Part shown: positions 1 through 6,111 of the stretch, in pieces
How positions within the stretch are numbered: the first letter of the stretch is position 1
Layout: every line of letters starts with the position of its first letter
Assembly (NCBI GenBank): GCA_934613185.1
Contig: CAKTSO010000076.1
Coordinates: 1 to 8,469 of the forward strand
Length of the DNA stretch: 8,469 nucleotides
Origin: an uncultured Clostridia bacterium
Lineage (GTDB): Bacteria > Bacillota > Clostridia > Christensenellales > Maliibacteriaceae
Direction of reading: 5' to 3'
Translations under genes and position numbers: made by a program
The notes under the pieces: generated by a model
What the model was told of the DNA's origin: nothing
Databases searched by the model: none
The model's input: the letters and a program-made list of their open reading frames with translations, nothing else

Positions 1-135
1 TTCCGGATTCGCGCGGCGTTCCTTTTTCTTATTTCCGAGCGCCGAGATCTTCTGGCGCAGGGAATCAAAAAAGCCGGGTTTCCCGTCCCCCTTCAGGGCG
101 CGGGGCGCTCCGTTGGGTTCGCCTTGATATTGCAT
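1..135 (-). CDS. Unidentified protein, N-terminal 45 residues only (cut by window edge)
   Basis: An open frame starts with ATG at 135 and runs without a stop to the window edge, giving exactly 45 codons. A strong Shine-Dalgarno (AAAGGAG, 7 bases before the ATG) and a near-consensus promoter upstream make this a real gene start. The visible peptide is hydrophilic and partly low-complexity: an MQYQGEPNGAPR start, a short amphipathic-looking piece (FFDSLRQKISALG, residues 22-34), then a very basic stretch (NKKKERR, 35-41). No signal peptide or membrane segment is visible. A basic, disordered N-terminus ahead of membrane helices would fit an FtsK/SpoIIIE DNA translocase, which I recall sitting next to RNase J and ylbF in some Clostridia. 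That identity is inference from gene order, not from recognisable sequence. Confidence 0.75.
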   Translation of the reverse strand, partial: MQYQGEPNGAPRALKGDGKPGFFDSLRQKISALGNKKKERRANPE

Positions 136-142
136 GAGGTAT

Positions 143-149
143 CTCCTTT
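143..149 (-). promoter_or_regulatory. Ribosome binding site of the left-edge gene
   Basis: Read on the minus strand this is AAAGGAG, separated by 7 bases from the ATG at 135. It is the main support for calling the truncated left-edge frame a gene. Confidence 0.8.
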
Positions 150-155
150 AAAGCG

Positions 156-169
156 GCACAATAAAGTGC
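156..169 (-). other. Small inverted repeat in the 5' UTR of the left-edge gene
   Basis: Four-base arms GCAC and GTGC flank a six-base AT loop, between the predicted transcription start (about 173) and the ribosome binding site. It is short enough to be chance. It could be a minor mRNA 5' stem-loop. Confidence 0.3.
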
Positions 170-179
170 GGATGGAATC

Positions 180-208
180 ATTATAATGGTTCTTCGCCGC
201 CTTGGCAA
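180..208 (-). promoter_or_regulatory. SigA-type promoter for the left-edge gene
   Basis: On the minus strand a -35 box TTGCCA (203-208, five of six consensus bases) is followed by a 17-base spacer and a perfect -10 box TATAAT (180-185). Transcription would start near 173, giving a 5' UTR of about 38 bases with the ribosome binding site inside it. The promoter lies in the 95-base gap after ylbF, so the left-edge gene has its own transcription start rather than depending only on read-through from rnjA-ylbF. Confidence 0.8.
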
Positions 209-210
209 GT

Positions 211-242
211 CAAAGCAAAGACGCGGCGTGTCACTCCACGTC
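211..242 (-). terminator. Possible weak intrinsic terminator over the ylbF stop codon
   Basis: On the minus strand the arms GACGTGG (236-242) and CCGCGTC (220-226) form a 7-bp stem with one G-U pair and a 9-base loop that contains the ylbF stop codon. The stem is followed by TTTGCTTTG (211-219), a broken T-rich tail. The next promoter's -35 box starts three bases beyond this tail, which fits a transcript boundary. The interrupted T tract and the overlap with coding sequence make it weaker than the terminator after trmFO. Confidence 0.45.
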
Positions 243-587
243 CGCGTCCATAAAGCTCAAATCAAGATCGACGGCGTCGCCCAGAATGCGAAAGATGTCG
301 TTCATCATCTGATTGATGCGGTATTCCGCCTGCAAAAAATCGCTGACGTCGCGATTGAACTGCACGACATTGCCCATCCTGCGCAGTTCCTCCGCCGTGT
401 CGGGCGGGATCTGCCCGCCGCTCATGACGGCGGCCTGCGCCTTAAACTGTTCTTTTTTATAGCGGCGGATCAGCTTGACGTTCGCCTCCAGTGCGAACGC
501 CTTTTCTTTTGCCGCGCAATAAGCGATGTATTCGTCGCTGCGTTTGAGCGTCGCGGCGAGCACGCGCGCCTGATCGTACGGATTCAT
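231..587 (-). CDS. YlbF/YmcA-family regulator, short form
   Basis: A 118-residue, mainly helical protein of the YlbF/YmcA (Com_YlbF) family. In Bacillus subtilis, YlbF (RicF) and YmcA (RicA) join YaaT in a complex that works with RNase Y in mRNA processing and affects competence, sporulation and biofilm formation. Family features seen are an N-terminal helix with the AATLKRSDEY segment (11-20), a charged middle helix (RRYKKEQFKAQ, 41-51), a GGQIPPD turn (57-63), and a C-terminal helix with FNRDVSDFLQAEYRINQMM (77-95). It is shorter than the B. subtilis proteins (about 145 residues) and has a single cysteine (C24), so no C-terminal cysteine motif. The start is the ATG six bases after the rnjA stop. 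The ribosome binding site GGAGG (599-603) lies within the last rnjA codons, so the two genes are probably transcribed and perhaps translated together. The family call is solid; which member it is cannot be decided. Confidence 0.88.
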   Translation of the reverse strand: MNPYDQARVLAATLKRSDEYIAYCAAKEKAFALEANVKLIRRYKKEQFKAQAAVMSGGQIPPDTAEELRRMGNVVQFNRDVSDFLQAEYRINQMMNDIFRILGDAVDLDLSFMDADVE

Positions 588-593
588 GCGCTT

Positions 594-2249
594 TTAGACC
601 TCCATGACGATCGGCAGGATCATCGGGCTGCGGCGCGTCTTCTGATACAGGAACTCGCGCAGCGTATTGCGGATGGCGAGCTTGATCGGCGCCCATTCGT
701 TGAACGGATGCACATCCATTCCGGCAATCGTCGTCAAAACCGCGGAGCGCGCCTCGTCGATCAATCCTTCCGCCTCGCGCATGTAAACGAAGCCGCGGGA
801 GATGATGTCGGGGCCGCCGCGCAGACGGCCGGTCTCTTTGTCGAAGGCGACGACGACGACCATCAAGCCGTCCTGAGACAGAAGCCGACGATCGCGAAGG
901 ACGATGTTGCCGACGTCGCCGACGCCGCTGCCGTCGATCAAAACAGGTTCGGCGCTCAGCTTATCCACGCGCGTCAGGCTGTTTTTCGTCAGCTCCATAA
1001 CGTCCCCGTTTTCAAGAAGCACAATGTTCTCGCTGGGGATGCCCATGGAGTTGCCGATCATTCCGGCGCGCGCAAGGTTGCGGTATTCGCCGTGGACCGG
1101 CATGAAGAACTTGGGCTTGACGAGCGACAGGATGAGCTTCAATTCTTCCTGGCAGGCGTGACCCGAAACATGAACTTCGGCCTTGGGGTCGAAGATAACC
1201 TTACAGCCCTTCATGTAAAGCTGGTTGATCACGCGGGAGATCGATTTCTCGTTGCCGGGAATCGCGGAGGCGGAGATGATGATCGTATCCTCCGGGACGA
1301 TCTCGATTTGACGATGCTCGTCCTCGGCCATACGGACAAGACCGCTCATGGGTTCGCCCTGACTGCCCGTCGTGACGACGATAATCTCGTGATCTTCATA
1401 ATAGCGCACATGCTCGAGGTTGATCAGCGTCCCGTCCGGGATCGTCAATTCGCCGAGCGCAAGCGCCGTATTGCAGACATTGACGAGGCTGCGTCCGACG
1501 AGGCAGATCTTTCTGCCCATGCGCTGCGCTTCGTCGACGATCTGCTGGATGCGATGGATATTCGAGGCGAACGTCGCCACGATGATGCGGCCCTGCGCCT
1601 CGCGGAAATAACGCGCGAACGCTGCGCCGACGCTCTTTTCGCTCATTACATAGCCGGGGCGTTCGGCATTGGTGCTGTCGGACATCAGGCACAAAACGCC
1701 TTTTTTGCCGGCCGCCGCAAGGCGCGGCAGGTCGGTCGTCTCGCCGTCGATGGGCGTATAGTCGATCTTATAGTCGCCCGTATGCACAATCACGCCGACG
1801 GGCGTCGTGATAATCAGGCCGACCGCGCCCGCGATGGAGTGGTTGACCTTGAAAAATTCGACGGTAAAGCAGCCGAGTTCGACCTTGTCGCCGGGAACGA
1901 TCAGATTCGCGTCGGCACGCAGACCGTGCTCCTGCAATTTATTGGCGATCAGTCCGAGCGTCAGCCGCGTGCCGTAAAGCGGCGCACTGACCTGACGCAA
2001 AAGATAAGGCACCGCGCCGATATGATCTTCGTGCCCATGCGTGAAGACGACGCCGCGCAGTTTGTTGCGGTTCATCATGACATAACTCATGTCGGGAATG
2101 ACATAGTCAATGCCAAGCATGTCCTCTTTGGGGAACATCATCCCGCAGTCAAGGATAAACATATCGTCACCGTATTCAAATACGGTCATATTTTTGCCGA
2201 ATTCGTTGATACCGCCAAGAGGTATGATGCGCAATTTGTTCTTCTGCAT
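594..2249 (-). CDS. rnj: Ribonuclease J (5'-3' exonuclease and endonuclease)
   Basis: A 551-residue metallo-beta-lactamase/beta-CASP ribonuclease that degrades and matures mRNA and rRNA in the cytoplasm. All hallmarks are present: HGHEDH (71-76; two-zinc ligands H71, H73, D75, H76), H137 in NHSIAG, HTGDYK (156-161), SDST (190-193), the beta-CASP TTGSQGEP segment (293-300), SGHA (362-365) and MPVHGEYR (383-390). A C-terminal domain follows, with RGFVYMREAEG. Length matches B. subtilis RNase J1 (555). The frame is open up to 2294 and offers ATGs at 2294, 2279 and 2249. I chose 2249 because AAGGAG sits 9 bases ahead of it and the protein then begins MQKNKLRIIPLGG, as the family does. The ATG at 2279 has GGAG almost touching it. 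It is first in a unit with ylbF and has its own promoter and a long leader. Whether it corresponds to J1 or J2 cannot be told from this window. Confidence 0.96.
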   Translation of the reverse strand: MQKNKLRIIPLGGINEFGKNMTVFEYGDDMFILDCGMMFPKEDMLGIDYVIPDMSYVMMNRNKLRGVVFTHGHEDHIGAVPYLLRQVSAPLYGTRLTLGLIANKLQEHGLRADANLIVPGDKVELGCFTVEFFKVNHSIAGAVGLIITTPVGVIVHTGDYKIDYTPIDGETTDLPRLAAAGKKGVLCLMSDSTNAERPGYVMSEKSVGAAFARYFREAQGRIIVATFASNIHRIQQIVDEAQRMGRKICLVGRSLVNVCNTALALGELTIPDGTLINLEHVRYYEDHEIIVVTTGSQGEPMSGLVRMAEDEHRQIEIVPEDTIIISASAIPGNEKSISRVINQLYMKGCKVIFDPKAEVHVSGHACQEELKLILSLVKPKFFMPVHGEYRNLARAGMIGNSMGIPSENIVLLENGDVMELTKNSLTRVDKLSAEPVLIDGSGVGDVGNIVLRDRRLLSQDGLMVVVVAFDKETGRLRGGPDIISRGFVYMREAEGLIDEARSAVLTTIAGMDVHPFNEWAPIKLAIRNTLREFLYQKTRRSPMILPIVMEV

Positions 2250-2258
2250 AACCAAATT

Positions 2259-2264
2259 CTCCTT
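2259..2264 (-). promoter_or_regulatory. Ribosome binding site that sets the RNase J start
   Basis: Read on the minus strand as AAGGAG, 9 bases before the ATG at 2249. This decides between three in-frame ATGs (2294, 2279, 2249) in favour of the last and removes a 15-residue basic extension from the protein. Confidence 0.8.
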
Positions 2265-2350
2265 CTTGCGACCCGACATTCTCCGTTTTTGCATACAGAC
2301 ACTTCAAGAGACCGAAGCATTCGACCGCCTGAAATCAAGCCGTAATTTCT

Positions 2351-2378
2351 CTGAGCACCCGAAAAAACGAGTCCTCAA
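2351..2378 (-). other. Hairpin with a U6 loop in the rnj leader
   Basis: On the minus strand TTGAGGACTCG pairs with CGGGTGCTCAG around a TTTTTT loop. This gives ten pairs, including G-T wobbles, and one internal G-G mismatch. A U6 run would normally mark a terminator tail, but here it lies in the loop. An alternative pairing of an upstream GAGT (2399-2402) with ACTC would place the same U6 run directly after a stem, but that stem is only four pairs, so an attenuator reading is weak. Confidence 0.5.
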
Positions 2379-2388
2379 CCAATGTTCC

Positions 2389-2402
2389 GAGCGCAAGCAC
2401 TC
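2389..2402 (-). other. Small hairpin near the 5' end of the rnj leader
   Basis: On the minus strand GAGTG and CGCTC pair (five pairs, one G-T) around a CTTG tetraloop, about 18 bases after the predicted transcription start. A 5'-proximal stem can protect an mRNA from 5'-3' exonucleases such as RNase J itself; applying that here is inference. Confidence 0.4.
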
Positions 2403-2426
2403 TTTATTCATCCCGAAATTGCAATT

Positions 2427-2455
2427 ATTATAGCATGACAATTCCCGGATTTGAA
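2427..2455 (-). promoter_or_regulatory. Extended -10 SigA-type promoter for rnj-ylbF
   Basis: On the minus strand the -10 box is a perfect TATAAT (2427-2432) preceded by TGC, making the extended TGnTATAAT element. The -35 box is TTCAAA (2450-2455, four of six consensus bases) with an ideal 17-base spacer. Transcription would start near 2420. An array of A-tracts lies directly upstream of the -35 box. It falls after the trmFO terminator, so rnj-ylbF is a separate transcription unit. Confidence 0.82.
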
Positions 2456-2458
2456 TAC

Positions 2459-2484
2459 CTTTTCGCGAACTTTTCCGACTTTTC
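2459..2484 (-). promoter_or_regulatory. Phased A-tract array, UP-element-like, upstream of the rnj -35 box
   Basis: The hexamer GAAAAG (minus strand) occurs three times, at 2459-2464, 2470-2475 and 2479-2484, with spacings of 11 and 9 bases, close to one helical turn. It begins 3 bases upstream of the -35 box. Position and phasing match UP elements that bind the RNA polymerase alpha C-terminal domain, or intrinsically curved DNA. Function is inferred. Confidence 0.45.
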
Positions 2485-2511
2485 TACTATTCTATGACAA
2501 AAGACGGGATC

Positions 2512-2521
2512 GTATGCATAC
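2512..2521. repeat. Perfect 10-bp palindrome GTATGCATAC
   Basis: A perfect palindrome in the non-coding region between trmFO and rnj, about 57 bases upstream of the rnj -35 box. It has the symmetry of a dimeric regulator's operator, but I do not recognise it as a known site. Confidence 0.35.
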
Positions 2522-2535
2522 CGATTCTCTGTTTT

Positions 2536-2550
2536 GCAAAATCATTTTGC
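2536..2550. repeat. Inverted repeat GCAAAAT-C-ATTTTGC
   Basis: Perfect seven-base arms around one central base, just downstream of the trmFO terminator. As RNA it would be a very tight AU-rich stem with no usable loop, so a DNA-level operator-like site is the more natural reading. The 11-mer tctgttttgca overlapping its left part (2528-2538) recurs at the end of trmFO (2610-2620), probably by chance. Confidence 0.35.
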
Positions 2551-2560
2551 TTTTGAATGA

Positions 2561-2594
2561 CAAAACAATGCGCCGCATCGATCGACACGGCGCA
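2561..2594 (-). terminator. Intrinsic terminator after trmFO
   Basis: Seven bases after the trmFO stop codon the minus strand carries TGCGCCG and CGGCGCA arms (2588-2594 and 2569-2575). Two G-T wobbles and further pairs extend the stem towards a GATC loop, giving about 11 pairs. The stem is followed by TTGTTTTG (2561-2568). Together these form a convincing Rho-independent terminator closing the comM-dprA-topA-trmFO operon. Confidence 0.75.
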
Positions 2595-2601
2595 ATTTTC
2601 T

Positions 2602-3906
2602 TCAAATGTTCTGTTTTGCATTTGCAAGCGCTTCCAGCGCACGCGCCGCGATCTTCTCACAACGTTCTTTTTTGTTGCGCACGCGCTTGTCAAGCGGCGG
2701 CATGATCCCGAAATTGACATTCATCGGCTGGAACGCGCCGCCGTTTCCGCGGCTGACATAATCCCCCATCGCACCGATCGCCGTCTCGCACGGGAAAATC
2801 ACGGGATCCTTGCCCGCGATGCGGTTTGCCATGGACACGGCCGCGTAAAGCCCGCTCGCCGCGGACTCGACATAGCCCTCCACGCCGCAAAGCTGCCCCG
2901 CCACGGCGATGCGCGGCTCGTCCAGCAGACGATAATCCGCGCCCAAAATGCCGGGCGAATCGAGGAAGGTGTTTCGATGCATCACGCCGTAGCGCAGAAA
3001 CTGCGCGTTTTCAAGGCCGGGGATCATCGAGAAGACGCGCTTCTGTTCCCCAAATTTGAGCCGCGTCTGGAACCCGACGAGGTTGTAGCACGTCGCCTGC
3101 CGCGTCTCCATGCGAAGCTGAACGACGGCATAGGGGCGCTTGCCCGTGCGCGGATCGGTCAGCCCCATAGGCTTGAGCGGCCCGTGCGCCAGCGTCAGAT
3201 GCCCGCGATCGGCCATGGATTCCACCGGCATGCAGCCTTCAAAGACGTTGACCGATTCAAATTCGTGCATCGGCGCGCGTTCCGCCGTCACGAGTGCTTC
3301 GACGAACGCGTCGTACTGTGCCTGATCCATCGGGCAGTTCAGATAATCGTCGTCGCCTTTGTCATAGCGCGAGGCGGCGAAGATCTTATCCATATCAAGA
3401 GAGTCGGCCGAAACGATCGGCGCGACCGCGTCGTAAAACGAAAGGCGTTTGGAACCGCAGCGCATGAGGATCGTCTCGGCAAGTGCATCGCTCGTCAAGG
3501 GGCCGGAAGCGATGATCGTAAACCCGTCCGGGATCTGCGTCACTTCTTCTCGGACGATCTCAACGAGCGGCTCGTCCTGCAATGCGTTCGTGATATACTG
3601 CGAAAACAGCGTCCGATCCACGGCGAGCGCGCCGCCGGCGGGAACGCAGGTCGCATCCGCCGCGCGCATGACGATCGAATCCAGACGGCGCATTTCCTCT
3701 TTCAACAATCCGACGGCGTTTTCGATCCGGTCGGAACGCAGCGAATTGCTGCACACAAGCTCCGCAAAAAGATCTGTCGTGTGAACCGGCGAGGACTTTT
3801 TCGGGCGCATTTCATAAAGCCGCACGGGCACGCCGCGGCGTGCGAGCTGCCATGCCGCCTCGCTGCCCGCAAGGCCGGCGCCGACGATCGTCACGGTGGT
3901 TTCCAA
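2602..3906 (-). CDS. trmFO: Folate-dependent tRNA (uracil-54-C5)-methyltransferase TrmFO
   Basis: A 434-residue flavoprotein that makes m5U54 in the T-loop of tRNA using methylenetetrahydrofolate and NAD(P)H, with FAD as the methyl carrier; cytosolic. Seen: the N-terminal FAD-binding GAGLAGSEAA (9-18) with the acidic end of beta-2 in RLYEMRP (29-35), and the family signature VCSNSLRSD (51-59) with C52. Also present are FEGCMPVE (222-229) with C225, VVQLRMET (261-268), GVEGYVESAASG (341-352) and FQPMNVNFG (392-400). C52 and C225 line up with the two conserved cysteines (C53 and C226) studied in the B. subtilis enzyme. Length is normal (about 435). The start codon is TTG: the topA stop TGA lies in the same frame three codons upstream, so no upstream alternative exists, and AAGGAGGAG precedes it. 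It is the last gene of the operon, as topA-trmFO adjacency would predict. Confidence 0.97.
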   Translation of the reverse strand: METTVTIVGAGLAGSEAAWQLARRGVPVRLYEMRPKKSSPVHTTDLFAELVCSNSLRSDRIENAVGLLKEEMRRLDSIVMRAADATCVPAGGALAVDRTLFSQYITNALQDEPLVEIVREEVTQIPDGFTIIASGPLTSDALAETILMRCGSKRLSFYDAVAPIVSADSLDMDKIFAASRYDKGDDDYLNCPMDQAQYDAFVEALVTAERAPMHEFESVNVFEGCMPVESMADRGHLTLAHGPLKPMGLTDPRTGKRPYAVVQLRMETRQATCYNLVGFQTRLKFGEQKRVFSMIPGLENAQFLRYGVMHRNTFLDSPGILGADYRLLDEPRIAVAGQLCGVEGYVESAASGLYAAVSMANRIAGKDPVIFPCETAIGAMGDYVSRGNGGAFQPMNVNFGIMPPLDKRVRNKKERCEKIAARALEALANAKQNI

Positions 3907-3912
3907 TGCGTG

Positions 3913-6078
3913 TCACTCCTCCTTGTTGTCGTCCGGCTCTTTGGCGGGGATCACCTTGCCGCATTCGGGATTGGCGCACTGATACGTCTGCTCGCCCGAA
4001 CGGCTGCGTTTTTTGACCATATAACCGCCGCAGTCGGGACATTTGACCGGCGCGGGCATATCCCAGGAATTGAAGTCGCACTCGGGATAATTCTCGCAGC
4101 CGTAGAACACGCGGCCGCGCTTGGAGCGGCGCACGATCACGCGGCCGCCGCACTTGGGGCAGGACACGCCGTCGACCGTCTGCAAAATGGACTTCGTGTT
4201 GCGGCAGGCGGGGAAATTCGGGCAGGCGTAGAAGCGGCCGTTGCGACCGTTCTTGATGACCATGTTCGCCCCGCACTTTTCGCAGATGATGTCGGTGACC
4301 TCGTCTTCGATGACGATCTTCTCGATCTTCGCGTCCGCCTCTTTGAGCGTCTCCTCAAACGGACCGTAGAAATCCGCGAGGATGCTGCGCCAGTCGCTCT
4401 GGCCGGACTCGACGCTGTCGAGCTTCTTTTCCATGTCGGCAGTAAATGCGACGTCGACGATGTCCGTGAAATACTCTTTCATAAGGCCCGTGACGATCTG
4501 CCCGAGCTCCGTGGGAACCAGAAGGCGTCCCTCGCGGCGAACGTAACCCTTGTCGAGGATCGTCGAGATGATCGGCGCGTAAGTGCTCGGACGGCCGATC
4601 CCCTGTTCTTCCAACGCGCGCACGAGCATCGCTTCGGTATAACGCGCGGGCGGCTCGGTGAAGTGCTGCGCCGGCGTACAGGACACGGCGTGCATCTTCA
4701 TCCCCTCGGCCAGATGTTCGTCAAGTTTGGCGGGTTCTTTTTCCGCTTTTTCTTCCTTGTCAAGATAAACCTTGCGATAGCCCGCAAAGACAAGGCGCGA
4801 AGCGGAAGCGCGGAAGCGATACTCGCCGCTTTCGATCTTCGCCGCGCAGACTTCGTAGACCGCGGGCGTCATCTGGCTTGCAAGAAAGCGATTGTAAACA
4901 AGCGTGTAGAGGCGGTACTGGTCGCGCGAAAGCGACGCCTTCAAAAGCTGCGGCGACAGGTCGAGCGTCGTGGGGCGGATCGCCTCGTGCGCGTCCTGCG
5001 CGCCGTTTTTTCCTTTATAAATATTGGGCGTTTCGGGATAATACTCCGGCCCGTATTCGGAAAGGATCACCTGCTTTGCCGCCTCGCGCGCCTCGTCGGC
5101 GATGCGGACGGAGTCGGTACGGATATAGGTGATCAGGCCGACGGGCCCCATGCCCTTGACTTCCACACCTTCGTAGAGCTGTTGCGCCAGAACCATGGTG
5201 CGCTTGGTCGAAAAGCCGTAGCGGCGCGAGGCTTCCTGCTGAAGGCTCGACGTGGTAAACGGCGCGGACGGGCGCGTTCTTTTTTCGCTTTTTTCGATCT
5301 TGTCGATCACAAAGGGCGTCTTTTCCACGCAGGCGACGACGCGCTTGACCTCTTCTTCGTTTTTGAGGTTCGCGTTTTTCTCGTCCTTCGCGCCGACGTA
5401 CTGAACCGTCAGCTCCGCCTTGGGATCGTCGCAGGCGATCTGCGCCTCGAGCGTCCAGTATTCCTCGGGGACGAACGCCTGAATCTCCGCCTCGCGATCG
5501 CAGACGATGCGCGTGGCGACGGACTGCACGCGCCCGGCGGACAGGCCCTTGTGCACCTTACGCCAGAGGATCGGGCTGATCTGATAGCCGACCAGACGAT
5601 CGAGCAGGCGGCGCGCCTGCTGCGCGTCGACCAGATCCAGATCGATCGCGCGCGGCGATTTGATCGCGCGTTTGATCGCGTCTTTGGTGATCTCGTTGAA
5701 CTCGATGCGGCACAGCGATGTTTCGTCGATCTTCAAAAGATGCGCCAGATGCCAGGAAATGGCCTCTCCCTCTCGATCAGGGTCAGTCGCAAGATAGACC
5801 GCCGACGCGGACTTTGCCTCGCGCTTCAGACGGTCGATGATCTCTCCGCGGCCGCGGATGGTGATATATTTGGGCTCGAAGCCGTGTTCCACGTCCACGC
5901 CGATCTGACTTTTGGGCAGATCGCGCACATGACCGTTGGAAGCCTCCACCTTATAACCCTTGCCGAGATATTTGGCAATGGTCTTCGCTTTGGCGGGCGA
6001 CTCCACAATCACGAGCTTCGGCGCCTTTTTTACAGTTTTTGTCTTCTTAGCGGACTCCGCCGCCGCTTTTGCCGGCAT
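3913..6078 (-). CDS. topA: DNA topoisomerase I (type IA)
   Basis: A 721-residue type IA topoisomerase that relaxes negative supercoils through a 5'-phosphotyrosine intermediate. An Ala/Lys-rich tail (1-20) precedes the TOPRIM domain, with KLVIVESPAKAKTI (21-34, catalytic E26) and DPDREGE (99-105, acidic metal site). The core carries LSAGRVQSVATR (179-190) and the active-site tyrosine Y318 in GLITYIRTDS (314-323). GIGRPSTYAPII (493-504) follows further on. The C-terminus has three four-cysteine zinc ribbons: C599/C602/C619/C625, C640/C643/C661/C667 and C680/C683/C701/C706, the last with CX4C instead of CX5C in its second half. It ends in an acidic tail. The ATG has GGAGG six bases ahead. It lies 33 bases after dprA and 6 before trmFO, the classic dprA-topA-trmFO order of Firmicutes. 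No broken or missing catalytic residue is seen. Confidence 0.98.
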   Translation of the reverse strand: MPAKAAAESAKKTKTVKKAPKLVIVESPAKAKTIAKYLGKGYKVEASNGHVRDLPKSQIGVDVEHGFEPKYITIRGRGEIIDRLKREAKSASAVYLATDPDREGEAISWHLAHLLKIDETSLCRIEFNEITKDAIKRAIKSPRAIDLDLVDAQQARRLLDRLVGYQISPILWRKVHKGLSAGRVQSVATRIVCDREAEIQAFVPEEYWTLEAQIACDDPKAELTVQYVGAKDEKNANLKNEEEVKRVVACVEKTPFVIDKIEKSEKRTRPSAPFTTSSLQQEASRRYGFSTKRTMVLAQQLYEGVEVKGMGPVGLITYIRTDSVRIADEAREAAKQVILSEYGPEYYPETPNIYKGKNGAQDAHEAIRPTTLDLSPQLLKASLSRDQYRLYTLVYNRFLASQMTPAVYEVCAAKIESGEYRFRASASRLVFAGYRKVYLDKEEKAEKEPAKLDEHLAEGMKMHAVSCTPAQHFTEPPARYTEAMLVRALEEQGIGRPSTYAPIISTILDKGYVRREGRLLVPTELGQIVTGLMKEYFTDIVDVAFTADMEKKLDSVESGQSDWRSILADFYGPFEETLKEADAKIEKIVIEDEVTDIICEKCGANMVIKNGRNGRFYACPNFPACRNTKSILQTVDGVSCPKCGGRVIVRRSKRGRVFYGCENYPECDFNSWDMPAPVKCPDCGGYMVKKRSRSGEQTYQCANPECGKVIPAKEPDDNKEE
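3916..3924 (-). promoter_or_regulatory. Ribosome binding site supporting the TTG start of trmFO
   Basis: Read on the minus strand as AAGGAGGAG, ending 9 bases before the TTG start codon and abutting the topA stop codon. A strong site compensates for the weak initiation codon. Confidence 0.8.
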
Positions 6079-6111
6079 TTCGTTCCTCCGAAAGCGTTGA
6101 ATTGCGCCGGG

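Larger units (their letters stand above)
2250..2420 (-). promoter_or_regulatory. Long structured 5' leader of rnj
   Basis: The predicted transcription start near 2420 leaves about 171 untranslated bases before the RNase J ATG. Two hairpins can be drawn within the first 70 bases (separate entries). I do not recognise a known riboswitch, T-box or ribosomal-protein leader in it. RNase genes are sometimes autoregulated through long 5' UTRs (E. coli rne is the standard case). That this leader does the same is only inference. Confidence 0.5.

Noticed and set aside
2250..2294. Longer RNase J start at the ATG at 2294 or 2279
   Set aside because: These would add 15 or 10 basic residues not usual for the family. 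The best-placed ribosome binding site (AAGGAG, 9 bases) serves the ATG at 2249.
186..2345. A 719-codon open frame on the plus strand
   Set aside because: Same effect: it mirrors ylbF and RNase J codon by codon and has no recognisable domain.
2361..2402. A terminator/antiterminator switch using the U6 run in the rnj leader
   Set aside because: The stem that would precede the U6 run has only four pairs (GAGT with ACTC) and a very large loop, so the switch is not supported by what can be drawn.
2304..2411. A 35-codon upstream ORF on the minus strand in the rnj leader (starts MNKECLRSEHW)
   Set aside because: It spans both leader hairpins, which would suit a leader peptide, but its ATG has no Shine-Dalgarno, lies only about 9 bases from the predicted transcript start, and shows no run of a single amino acid typical of attenuators. 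Probably chance.
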